A stretch of DNA of 64,000 nt from Stenotrophomonas sp. NA06056 (GTDB lineage: Bacteria > Pseudomonadota > Gammaproteobacteria > Xanthomonadales > Xanthomonadaceae). Made by a program: the position numbers and the translations under genes. Under the pieces are notes generated by a model. The model was not told the origin of the DNA and made no database searches. It saw only the letters and a program-made list of their open reading frames with translations. The stretch covers positions 1,054,001 to 1,118,000 of the forward strand of contig NZ_CP054931.1 of assembly GCF_013364355.1 (NCBI RefSeq). The letters run 5' to 3'. Shown here piece after piece: positions 20,370-28,303 of the stretch (position 1 is the stretch's first letter; every line of letters begins with the position of its first letter).

Positions 20370-21596
20370 ATGACCGCCGCTGTTGCTCCTTCCACCCGCC
20401 GCATGGCCCTGTTGCTCGCTGGCCTGGCCATGTTCGGTCCGTTCTCGATCGACACCATCTTTCCTGCATTCCCGCAGCTGGCCCAGCGCCTGGCGGTGGA
20501 CGAGGTGGCCGTGCAGCAGACCATCAGCGTCTACCTGCTGTTCTACGGCCTGATGAGCCTGGCCCACGGCCCGCTGTCCGATGCGTGGGGGCGCAAGCGG
20601 GTGATCCTCGGCGGCCTGGTGATCTTCGTCGGCGCCTCGGTGGGCTGCGCGTTGTCCACCGACCTGACCACGCTGCTGGCGTTCCGCGCGCTGCAGGGCC
20701 TGTCTGCCGGTGTCGGCATGATCGTTGGCCGGGCGGTGATCCGCGACCTGTACCACGGCCACGACGCGCAGCGGCTGATGAGCCAGGTGTCGATGCTGTT
20801 CGGCATCGCCCCGGCCATCGCGCCAATCATCGGCGGCTGGATCCTGCTCAGCGGTGCCGGCTGGCCGCTGATCTTCTGGTTCCTGGTGGTATTCGCGCTG
20901 GTGCTGCTGGCGGCCACCGCGCGCTTCCTGCCGGAAACCCATCCGGCGCAGGCACGGGTCGCACTGTCGCCACGCACGTTGATGCGCGACTACGTGCGCA
21001 TCGGCTTCAACCCGCGTTTCCTGCGCCTGGCGCTGGCGGGCAGCATCGGCTTTGGCGGCATCTTCCTGTACATCTCCTCGGCGCCGGCCATCGTGATGCA
21101 GCACCTGCACCTGGGTGAGGGCGGCTTTGCCTGGCTGTTCATTCCCACCATCGGCGGCATGACCACCGGTTCGTTCCTGTCCGGGCGCATGGCCGGGCAC
21201 AGCACGCCGACGCGGCAGGTCTCCCTTGGCTTCACCTTGTGTGCGGTCTCTGCGGTGTTGAACATCGGCTACGTCAGCCTGGCACCGCAGTTCGCGTTGC
21301 CGTGGGCGGTGATGCCGATCTTCCTGGGCGGCATGGGCATGGCGCTGATCTTCCCGATCCTGGCGCTGGCAGTGCTGGACATGTATCCGCAGCAGCGCGG
21401 TCTGGCCTCGTCGCTGCAGGCCTTCGTGCAGCTGATGATCAGCACCGTGGTGGCGGGTGTGGTGTCACCGCTGCTGCACGACAGCCCGCTGCATCTGGCA
21501 CTGGGGCAGGCGGGCTTCTTCGCGGCCGGCTTCCTGTTCTGGTTCTGGGAGCATCAGCGCGAACGCGCATCAGAGGCAGCCGGCACGGCGCATTGA
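20370..21596 (+). CDS. Bcr/CflA family multidrug efflux MFS transporter
   Basis: A 408-residue, 12-segment drug/proton antiporter of the DHA1 type. The loop 2-3 motif A is GPLSDAWGRKRVILGG and the motif C-like stretch lies in TM5 (FGIAPAIAPIIGGWIL). The opening MALLLAGLAMFGPFSIDTIFPAFP matches Bcr-type exporters. The start at 20370 is placed just before this segment; an ATG at 20346 is an alternative and neither has a strong ribosome site. The upstream 200 bp hold the divergent gcvP control region. Confidence 0.88.
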   Translation: MTAAVAPSTRRMALLLAGLAMFGPFSIDTIFPAFPQLAQRLAVDEVAVQQTISVYLLFYGLMSLAHGPLSDAWGRKRVILGGLVIFVGASVGCALSTDLTTLLAFRALQGLSAGVGMIVGRAVIRDLYHGHDAQRLMSQVSMLFGIAPAIAPIIGGWILLSGAGWPLIFWFLVVFALVLLAATARFLPETHPAQARVALSPRTLMRDYVRIGFNPRFLRLALAGSIGFGGIFLYISSAPAIVMQHLHLGEGGFAWLFIPTIGGMTTGSFLSGRMAGHSTPTRQVSLGFTLCAVSAVLNIGYVSLAPQFALPWAVMPIFLGGMGMALIFPILALAVLDMYPQQRGLASSLQAFVQLMISTVVAGVVSPLLHDSPLHLALGQAGFFAAGFLFWFWEHQRERASEAAGTAH

Positions 21597-21737
21597 GCGT
21601 CGCGCAGGGGTAGGGCACAGCATCGCGCAGTGCCCCCTTGCGGCGCTGCGGGCAGGGGCTAGGCTGGGGTTTCCAGCGAGCCGGTTCGTGGATGCACGAC
21701 AGCCAGCCATTCCGATGTCGTCGCATGAGGTACCCCC

Positions 21738-22634
21738 ATGGCTGCGCAGCAGACCTACCGCCTGTTCGAGGTGGCGCTGAAGGAGCGCCGCGTTCTTTCT
21801 CCTTCTCTGGACCGCCTGGTGTTCACCGGCGCCGATGTAGCGCGCATGAAGACTGAAGGCCCGGACCAACGCATCAAGGTGTTCTTCCCCTTGCCCGGGC
21901 AGGACGCGCCGCACGTGCCCAGCGGCGAAGACTGGTATGCCCGTTACCGGGCGCTGCCAGATGACGCGCGACCGCCGATGCGCACCTACACCATCCGTCA
22001 ACTGCGCGCGGAACGGTGCGAGGTGGACGTGGATTTCGTCCTGCATGGCGAGACCGGGCCAGCCTCGCGCTGGGCCATCCACGCCCGTCCGGGCGACCGC
22101 GTGGTGCTGCTGGCCCCCGACGCCGACTGTGCCGACAGCAGCGAAGGTTGGGAGTGGAAGCCGCCGGCGGGTGTCGGCCAGGTGCTGCTGGTGGCCGATG
22201 AAACCGCGCTGCCGGCGGTGGCCGGTATTCTTGAAGAACTGGCCGCGCTGGCCGAGCCGCCACGTACGCTGGCCCTGCTGGAGGTCGGCCAGGCCGGTGA
22301 CGCGGTGCCATTGAAGGCGCCGGCCACGGCCGAGCTGGTCTGGTTGCCGCGCGGACAGGCGGCTTACGGGGCGCCCCTGCTGCACGCGGTGCAGGCGCGG
22401 CTGGCGGCGGCTTCAAGCGTGGTTGCCGGCGCTGAACTGGAGGACATCGATGTCGATGCACAGATCCTCTGGGAGCAGGCCGATGCCCGCGTGGCTGAGC
22501 CGTTGTATGCCTGGGTGGCAGGTGAGGCGGGAGCGGTAATGGCGATCCGCCGGCATCTGGTGAAGGACTGCGGGCTGGATCGTCGCGCGATCACCTTCAT
22601 GGGCTACTGGCGGCAGGGGCGGGTGCTGGACTGA
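21738..22634 (+). CDS. Siderophore-interacting protein (ferric-siderophore reductase, ViuB type)
   Basis: A 298-residue cytoplasmic FAD/NAD(P)H reductase that releases iron from siderophores. The FAD site is seen in PPMRTYTIRQL and in the phosphate loop GETGPASRWA. The NAD(P)-side motif is LLVADETALPAVAGILEEL, and the family C-terminal signature ends in AITFMGYWRQGR. A GAGGT site precedes the ATG at 21738. No siderophore receptor or Fur box is evident next to it. Confidence 0.9.
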   Translation: MAAQQTYRLFEVALKERRVLSPSLDRLVFTGADVARMKTEGPDQRIKVFFPLPGQDAPHVPSGEDWYARYRALPDDARPPMRTYTIRQLRAERCEVDVDFVLHGETGPASRWAIHARPGDRVVLLAPDADCADSSEGWEWKPPAGVGQVLLVADETALPAVAGILEELAALAEPPRTLALLEVGQAGDAVPLKAPATAELVWLPRGQAAYGAPLLHAVQARLAAASSVVAGAELEDIDVDAQILWEQADARVAEPLYAWVAGEAGAVMAIRRHLVKDCGLDRRAITFMGYWRQGRVLD

Positions 22635-22711
22635 GCCGAAGCCGTGCCGGTGTGAACCAGCATGCAGGTGGCGTGGGTTATCCTTGCGCCCCCGCAATGC
22701 AAGCCCCACCG

Positions 22712-23104
22712 ATGTCGACCTCTTCCAAATCCCGCCGCGACCAGCGCCGTCGCCAGGAACAGCAGGCTGCCAACAAGGCCGCCGCCACCGCCTCGCCCGT
22801 CGAGCCGCATGCCGAACTGCGCGACACCCAGCGCACGCTGCTGGCCGGCGTCGTCCGTCGCGATGGCGAATGGGTGCTGGGCATGGATGGCCGCATTGCC
22901 GGCCAGAGCGAAAGCGCGGCGCAGGTGCTGGCGCTGATCATGCAGGCCGGTGAGCTGCACGAACGGCAGGGCACGCCGGTGCGCTTGATCTATTCGGATG
23001 CGCTGCGCGATGCGGCGCAGGCTGAAGCCAACGAGAAGGGCCAGACCTTCGAGGAATTCAAGGCCGCGCTGGCTGCGGCGATGGCGGCGAAGAAGAACAG
23101 CTGA
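22712..23104 (+). CDS. Small charged protein, unknown function
   Basis: A 130-residue soluble protein. It begins with a very basic, glutamine-rich stretch (SKSRRDQRRRQEQQAANKAA) that might bind nucleic acid. A compact domain follows (about 35-110; GVVRRDGEWVLGMDGRIAG), and the end is a helical Ala/Lys tail. The frame also opens at 22697. No family recognised. It ends just before a GTAG palindrome pair. Confidence 0.6.
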   Translation: MSTSSKSRRDQRRRQEQQAANKAAATASPVEPHAELRDTQRTLLAGVVRRDGEWVLGMDGRIAGQSESAAQVLALIMQAGELHERQGTPVRLIYSDALRDAAQAEANEKGQTFEEFKAALAAAMAAKKNS

Positions 23105-23115
23105 TCGTCATCGCG

Positions 23116-23184
23116 GTAGCGCCGGGCCATGCCCGGCGAGCGCAGCGGTGTGATGAAAAGCAGCCGAGCATGGCTCGGCTCTAC
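23116..23184. repeat. Inverted pair of GTAG REP (SMAG) palindromes
   Basis: A forward copy GTAGCGCCGGGCCATGCCCG (23116-23138) and a reverse copy (23162-23184, ending CGGCTCTAC) lie between convergent genes. The two monomers belong to different sequence subtypes. Confidence 0.82.
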
Positions 23185-23190
23185 AACACG

Positions 23191-23226
23191 GAGAAGGGGC
23201 GGATCCTCGCGGACCCGCCCCTTCTT
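23191..23226 (-). terminator. Terminator of the M2 peptidase gene
   Basis: GAAGGGGCGG (23193-23202) and CCGCCCCTTC (23216-23225) pair as a 10-bp stem directly after the stop codon. Confidence 0.7.
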
Positions 23227-25197
23227 TCATTTCGCCGCTGCTGCCGGTGCTGCGTTGGCCTGCCAGCCGCACATCTGGCCTTCGTTCTGCTGCTTCAACC
23301 AGGCGTTGACGGGGCTGAAGTACTCGATCATCGGGCCGGCATCGAGCTTGTCCGAGCCGGTCAGTTCCTTCAACGTGGCCTGCCAGGGCTGGCTGGCACC
23401 CTTGCTCAGCATCGCCCAGTACTTCTGGCCGGCTTCCTTGTTGCCGTAGAAGGTGCACTCGTGCAGCGGGCCCTTGAAGCCGGACGCGTCGCACAGGCCC
23501 TTGTAGAACTGGAACTGCAGGATGCGCGCCAGGAAGTAGCGGGTGTACGGGGTGTTGCCCGGCACGTGGTACTTCGCGCCCGGATCGAAGAACTCTTCAC
23601 CACGGGTAGTGGCCGGTGCCACGCCCTGGTACTTGGCCTTCAGGTCCCACCAGGCCTTGTTGTAGTTGTCCGCGGTGATCGAACCATCGAACACACCCCA
23701 GCGCCAGCGGTCGATCATCAGGCCGAACGGCAGGAACGACACACCGGACAGCGCCATGCGCATCTGGTTGTTGATGACCGCCTCGCGGCTCTCGGTCGGC
23801 GCGTCGACCAGCCCGATCGAGCTGAGGTACTTCGGCGTCATCGCCAGCACGATGGTGTCGCCGATTGCTTCATGAAAGCCATCGTTGGCACCGCCCTGGA
23901 ACAGCGGCGGCAGCGGGTTGTAGGCCAGGTCGTAATAGATGTGGCCCAGCTCATGGTAAATGGTGGTGAAGTTTTCTTCGTTGGGCTTGATGCACATCTT
24001 GGTGCGCACGTCGCCTTCCATGTTCATGTCCCAGGCACTGGCGTGGCAGACCACGTCGCGGTCATCGGGCTTGATGAACTGGGTCTTGTCCCAGTAGGAC
24101 TGCGGCAATGACGGCATGCCCAGCGACACGTAGAAGTCCTGCGCACGCTCGGTCATCTGCTTGGCGGTGCGCAGTTCGGCTTCGCGCTGCGCCTTGTACT
24201 GCGCGGCCACGTTGGCATCCTTGCCGGCCTTGGCCAGCGCCGCGCTCAGGTTGGTCTGGTACTGCTTTTCCAGGGCCGCAGTGATGTCGAGGCTGCCGGC
24301 GCCCGGGTACGGTTCCAGCTGGTCCCACAGGTTCGACCAGTCCTGCTGCCACATGTTGCCCATCAGGTGCGCGGCGATCAGGCCGTTGCCCACCTCGGCC
24401 TTGTCCTTGCCGTAGGTCTTGTCCAGCTTGCCGCGCGCGTAGCAGTGCAGCTGCTCGTACATCGGCTTGACCTGTTCCCACAGGCGGTCGGTTTCCGGGC
24501 CGATCTGCTCCGGCGGCATGTCATAGCCACTGCGCCACATCTGCCCGGCATCGGTGAAGCCCATGCCCTTGGCGCCTTCGTTCACCAGGCCGACGAACTT
24601 CTGGTAATCGCCGCGCATGTTCTTGGTGGTGCTGTGCCAGCCCTGCCAGGCATCGAGCTGCTGGTCGTAGTCGCGGCTGCGCGCCAGCACCTGCTCCAGC
24701 TCGCCCAGCTGGCGGCAGGAATTCGGATCGTTGGCGTCGGTGCAGTACTTGCCTGCGCCGTAGCTGCCTTCCATGCGGGTGGCGATCTGGGTCAGTTCGG
24801 CCAGCTTGGCCGGGTCGCGCGGTGCCGGCATCGACGACATCAGCTTCAGCAGGTGGATCGCGCGCTTGCTGTCCTCGCTCATCGGCTTGCCGTCGTACTT
24901 GCCGGCCTGCTCGATCCAGCTGTTGAGCTGGGTCAGCGAACGCTCGTTGGCCTTGGCGGCGATGCGCTCTGAATCACTGTTGATGTAAGTGGAGGACAGC
25001 CACTGGGCCGAGGTCATCTCCGGGTAGGCCGCCTTGAATTCGGCATTGATGCGGGCGACAAACTGGTCGGCGGTTTCGCCGGCCGGCGCGCTGCTGCTGG
25101 CGGTATCGGTGCCTGGGGCAGCTTCCTTCTTGCAGGCGGCCAGGGCCAGCGTGGCGGTGGCGATTGCCGCGGCCAGCAGGAGATGACGGTGTTTCAC
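23227..25197 (-). CDS. Lipoprotein M2 peptidyl-dipeptidase (ACE-like)
   Basis: A 656-residue zinc dipeptidase homologous to angiotensin-converting enzyme, which removes C-terminal dipeptides. The signal peptide ends in a lipobox (LALAACKK), so the protein should be lipidated and held in the periplasm or outer membrane. The zinc site is YHELGHIYYD, with the third ligand in GFHEAIGDTI 23 residues later. The family chloride/substrate motif PALYHVPG corresponds to GAKYHVPGNTPYTRYFLARI. The ATG at 25197 opens a classical signal peptide. Xanthomonads encode several secreted M2/M3 peptidases used in peptide feeding. Confidence 0.92.
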   Translation of the reverse strand: MKHRHLLLAAAIATATLALAACKKEAAPGTDTASSSAPAGETADQFVARINAEFKAAYPEMTSAQWLSSTYINSDSERIAAKANERSLTQLNSWIEQAGKYDGKPMSEDSKRAIHLLKLMSSMPAPRDPAKLAELTQIATRMEGSYGAGKYCTDANDPNSCRQLGELEQVLARSRDYDQQLDAWQGWHSTTKNMRGDYQKFVGLVNEGAKGMGFTDAGQMWRSGYDMPPEQIGPETDRLWEQVKPMYEQLHCYARGKLDKTYGKDKAEVGNGLIAAHLMGNMWQQDWSNLWDQLEPYPGAGSLDITAALEKQYQTNLSAALAKAGKDANVAAQYKAQREAELRTAKQMTERAQDFYVSLGMPSLPQSYWDKTQFIKPDDRDVVCHASAWDMNMEGDVRTKMCIKPNEENFTTIYHELGHIYYDLAYNPLPPLFQGGANDGFHEAIGDTIVLAMTPKYLSSIGLVDAPTESREAVINNQMRMALSGVSFLPFGLMIDRWRWGVFDGSITADNYNKAWWDLKAKYQGVAPATTRGEEFFDPGAKYHVPGNTPYTRYFLARILQFQFYKGLCDASGFKGPLHECTFYGNKEAGQKYWAMLSKGASQPWQATLKELTGSDKLDAGPMIEYFSPVNAWLKQQNEGQMCGWQANAAPAAAAK

Positions 25198-25269
25198 GGG
25201 CGGTCCTTGGGTGGTGAACGACGGCCGAAGGCTAGTGGGCCGTCGCTGCTACCGCAAGTGGCAAAGGTC

Positions 25270-25452
25270 GGCAGGGCTGCGCCCTGCACCCGCAGAGGCC
25301 AAGGCAACGTCAACGTCAAATGCGGGCTATCTGTGGTTTGGCGGGGCGGTGCCGGAGTGCGGGGACGCCGCAAGTACGTCCCTGTAGGCTTGGCAGCCGC
25401 ATCCATGCGGCTGACACCCCGCACTCCGACACCGCCCCACCTTCGACAGGTT
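25270..25452. repeat. Composite hairpin element P1
   Basis: Outer arms 25343-25364 and 25417-25438 pair over 22 bp with one G-T wobble. An inner hairpin is AGCCGCATCCATGCGGCT (25395-25412). The conserved loop words GACGCC and GGCTTGG are present. A small hairpin (GCAGGGCTGCGCCCTGC) and CGCAGAGG lie upstream, and CTTCGACAG lies at the far end. The same order of parts recurs in P2-P7. It lies upstream of the M2 peptidase gene and contains no credible gene. Confidence 0.8.
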
Positions 25453-25465
25453 CACGCGGCTGTTG

Positions 25466-25543
25466 GTAGGTGCCGACCGTTGGTCGGCACATCTGTCAGA
25501 CATCGAATGAATTCATTCGTGCCGACCAACGGTCGACACCCAC
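25466..25543. repeat. Inverted GTAG-type palindromes around a 16-bp perfect palindrome
   Basis: GTAGGTGCCGACCGTTGGTC (25466 on) and a reverse copy (25519-25543) flank CGAATGAATTCATTCG (25504-25519), a perfect palindrome. The palindrome is AT-rich compared with its surroundings. Confidence 0.7.
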
Positions 25544-25576
25544 CAGGGCAATACGTCGTTCCGACAGATCGCGGCC

Positions 25577-25790
25577 AACTGTCGAAGGCGGGGTGGGTCC
25601 GGTGGCGGGAGTGTCCGCGGCATGGATGCCGCGGCCAAGCCCCCATGGATGGGTTTACGGCGTCTCCCGCCACCGGACCCACCCCGCCACCCCTTAGGAA
25701 ACCCGCTTCTGCTGTTGCTTCGGCCGTTGCTGTTGCCGTTGCCGTTGCCGTTGCCTCCGCGGGTGCAGGGCTGCAAGCCCTGCCGAACAA
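25577..25790. repeat. Composite hairpin element P2
   Basis: Outer arms 25587-25610 and 25675-25698 are a perfect 24-bp inverted repeat. The inner stem is CCGCGGCATGGATGCCGCGG (25615-25634). The conserved loop CCAAGCCCCCATGGATGG follows (25635-25652). After the right arm come tandem GTTGCCG-type hexamers (about 25712-25755) and the small hairpin GCAGGGCTGCAAGCCCTGC (25765-25783). CTGTCGAAGG precedes the left arm. It sits at the 3' end of the eptA-like gene. Confidence 0.85.
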
Positions 25791-25792
25791 CC

Positions 25793-27442
25793 CTAACTCT
25801 CGCAGTTGGCGAACAGATCGCGATCGCGCTCGTACAGCGAGGTCTTCACCTGCATCAGGCCCAGCACCGACGGGAACAGGTTGTCATGGTCGGTATACGC
25901 GGCCGAACGCTTGCGCACGCACTGCAGATCCAGCCCACGGCTGCTGGCGAACCCTGGCGAGAACCACATCGTCATCGGCACACGGGTCTGTTCGGCCGGG
26001 GCGATCGCGTACGGCACGCCGTGCAGGTACAGGCCCTTTTCGCCAAGCGATTCACCGTGATCGGACAGGTAGATCATCGCCGTGTCGTAGTCCTGCAGGC
26101 CCTGCAGCGTGCCGATGGTCTTGCTCAGGAAATGATCGGTGTACAGCACGGCGTTGTCGTAGCTGTTGGTGATCTCTTCGCGCGTGCAGCGGCCGATGTC
26201 GCGGGTATCGCAGGTCGGGGTGAAGCGGCGGAAGGCGGCCGGGTAGCGCTCGAAGTAGGCCGGTCCGTGGTTGCCCAGCTGGTGCATCACCACCACCCGG
26301 TCACCCGGGCGCGCACGCACCTGGGTCGCCAGATCCTGCAGCAGGATCTCATCCATGCAGCGGCCATCGGCACACAGCCCCGGCGTGGTTGCGTCCGACA
26401 GCGACTGGAAGTCCAGCCCCTCGCATACGCCCTTGCAACCAGACTGATTGTCGCGCCACAGCGGCGTGATGCCGGCGCGGTTCAGTACATGCAGCAGCGA
26501 TTGGTGCGCACGGATCTTCTTCTCGTCGTACTCGTGGCGTCCCCACGGTGAGAACAGGCACGGCAGCGATACCTCGGTGCTGGTGCCGCACGAGTGCATG
26601 TCCGGGAAATTGACCACTGCCGCCTGGGCCAGCTCCGGCGTGGTGTTGCGACCACCATTCAAGCCCCAGTTCTGCGCGCGGACCGTTTCGCCCATCACGA
26701 TCACCAGCAGGCGTGGTTTGCTGGTCGGTGCGCGCGGGGTCGCCTTGGCATCGGTACCGATCGGCAGCTTCGGCGCACGTTGCACAGGATTGTCGCCACG
26801 CAGCGCACGCGGCAGCCCCAGCAGCACATTGGCGGGTGTCGCCAGGTAGCGCACTTCGCGCTGGTTGCGCATCAAGGCCGACACATCCTGGAAGGACACC
26901 AGCGCGCCACCCAGTGCGGTGGCCGCGGCGACCAGCAGGAAACCGACGCGCCACAGCAGGCTGCGGCCCCAGCTGCGGCGGCGCAGTTCAACGCGCCACA
27001 CCACCACCATCGGCAGCACCGCCAGCAGCAGTACCGGCCACAACAGCGACACCGTCATCAGTTCGCGGCTTTCCTTCGGGTCGGTGGCCAGCACGTTGCG
27101 CAGCATGTCCGCATCCAGGTAGATGTGGTAACGGCTCATGTAGTGCGCGGCAAACGCGGTGACCAGCAGCAGTACGCTGATCACCACCTTGGCATTCCAG
27201 CGCCACACCAGGATGCCCAGCAACACGCCGTGTGCGCCGAGCAGCAGCAGGAACAGCGACAGCGCGTAGCGCAGGCTGCCCGGATGGCTGGCCATGGCGC
27301 TGTGCCAGAACAGGCCGTTGCCGGCGACAGCGAAGAACAGGCTGGTCAGGACGATCAGCGCTTCGGTGGACAGCTGCGGCCGCCATGCGCGGATGCTGGC
27401 CAGTGTCGGCAACCGGAAGGAACGTTGGACCGATGCGTTCAT
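25793..27442 (-). CDS. eptA: Phosphoethanolamine transferase (EptA family)
   Basis: A 549-residue inner-membrane enzyme that adds phosphoethanolamine to lipid A, a known route to polymyxin resistance. There are four to five N-terminal membrane helices (to about residue 185), then a periplasmic sulfatase-fold domain. The nucleophile Thr lies in GETVRAQNWGLNGGRNTTP (about residue 266) and metal ligands in YLSDHGESLGE and FSPW. Paired cysteines (SCGTSTEVSLPC, GCKGVC, CADGRC) match the disulphides of the family. The ATG at 27442 overlaps the PAP2 stop codon (ATGA). Control by the nearby two-component system is likely but inferred. The symbol is by family, not proven orthology. Confidence 0.88.
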   Translation of the reverse strand: MNASVQRSFRLPTLASIRAWRPQLSTEALIVLTSLFFAVAGNGLFWHSAMASHPGSLRYALSLFLLLLGAHGVLLGILVWRWNAKVVISVLLLVTAFAAHYMSRYHIYLDADMLRNVLATDPKESRELMTVSLLWPVLLLAVLPMVVVWRVELRRRSWGRSLLWRVGFLLVAAATALGGALVSFQDVSALMRNQREVRYLATPANVLLGLPRALRGDNPVQRAPKLPIGTDAKATPRAPTSKPRLLVIVMGETVRAQNWGLNGGRNTTPELAQAAVVNFPDMHSCGTSTEVSLPCLFSPWGRHEYDEKKIRAHQSLLHVLNRAGITPLWRDNQSGCKGVCEGLDFQSLSDATTPGLCADGRCMDEILLQDLATQVRARPGDRVVVMHQLGNHGPAYFERYPAAFRRFTPTCDTRDIGRCTREEITNSYDNAVLYTDHFLSKTIGTLQGLQDYDTAMIYLSDHGESLGEKGLYLHGVPYAIAPAEQTRVPMTMWFSPGFASSRGLDLQCVRKRSAAYTDHDNLFPSVLGLMQVKTSLYERDRDLFANCES

Positions 27443-28191
27443 GCAATCGCCTCCTGGCGGGTCGAGCGGTCCAACTGGCGGCGGACCATCAGGTACAGGC
27501 CCAGCGACAGCAGCCAACATATCAAGGCGGTGGCAACGTCATGCGAAAGGAAATGGGCGCCGCGAAGCTGCTGGCCGATACCGAATACCAGGCCACTGCC
27601 GAGGCCGATCCACAGCCCGGCCCAGCGCCACGACGGTCGCCACAGCAGGGCGAAGAAATACAGGCACAGCCATGCGTATCCCGCGCTGGCGTGGCCGGCG
27701 GGGAAACAGGCGCGCGCGGCCATGCCGGTCGGGCGGCTGCTGAAGAGGCCGACGAACGGTTCGTGTCCGCCATAGCGCAGCAGATCCCACGGGCAGTCCA
27801 TCGGCACCAGTGACTTCAGCAGCGAGATCAGCCCGGTGCCGAGTGCCACGGCGACCACCACATACAGCAGCGCCCAACGCAGCCTGCGATCGCGGCCGCG
27901 GCGCCAGTGATGGAAGCACAGCAGCATCGCTACCAGGGCCGCTGTGGTGCTCAGCCACTTGCCGGCCTTGTGCACCACCGAACGTGTCAGCCACGCATCC
28001 TGCAGCGCCCAATGGCCGCCTTCCAGCCGGAACAGATGGTCGGCCAGCCACTGGTCACCACCGAAGCCCATCAGCAGGGTGAACACCGCAATGCCGATTG
28101 CAGAAGGCAGCCAAAGATGGGTAACGGCAAAACGCGACGCCAACAGCGATGGCGCGAAGGAGACTGCCGGGGCAAGAGGACGAGCGGGCAT
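27439..28191 (-). CDS. PAP2-family membrane phosphatase
   Basis: A 250-residue membrane phosphatase with about six hydrophobic segments. The three PAP2 motifs are readable: LKSLVPMDCPWDLLRYGG (degenerate KX6RP), CFPAGHAS (PSGH-like) and RGAHFLSHD (SRxxxxxHxxxD-like, with the catalytic His). Members that sit with eptA often remove a lipid A phosphate or recycle undecaprenyl pyrophosphate. Its translational coupling to the phosphoethanolamine transferase suggests that it prepares or balances the same lipid A site. Confidence 0.85.
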   Translation of the reverse strand: MPARPLAPAVSFAPSLLASRFAVTHLWLPSAIGIAVFTLLMGFGGDQWLADHLFRLEGGHWALQDAWLTRSVVHKAGKWLSTTAALVAMLLCFHHWRRGRDRRLRWALLYVVVAVALGTGLISLLKSLVPMDCPWDLLRYGGHEPFVGLFSSRPTGMAARACFPAGHASAGYAWLCLYFFALLWRPSWRWAGLWIGLGSGLVFGIGQQLRGAHFLSHDVATALICWLLSLGLYLMVRRQLDRSTRQEAIA

Positions 28192-28303
28192 GCAGGGAAG
28201 GGGCCGTTACGGGAATCCGCGGCCATGCTCGTCACTGGCATGTCGGAGAAGGGTCGTACCTGCGTTTGCACCGGGTTAATACGCCCCCGCCGCGAATTGT
28301 CGT

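Noticed and set aside
25700-25760. Possible CRISPR array or minisatellite (GTTGCCG units)
   Set aside because: Units are only 6-7 bp with no spacers, and the same run recurs as part of several P elements; no cas genes.
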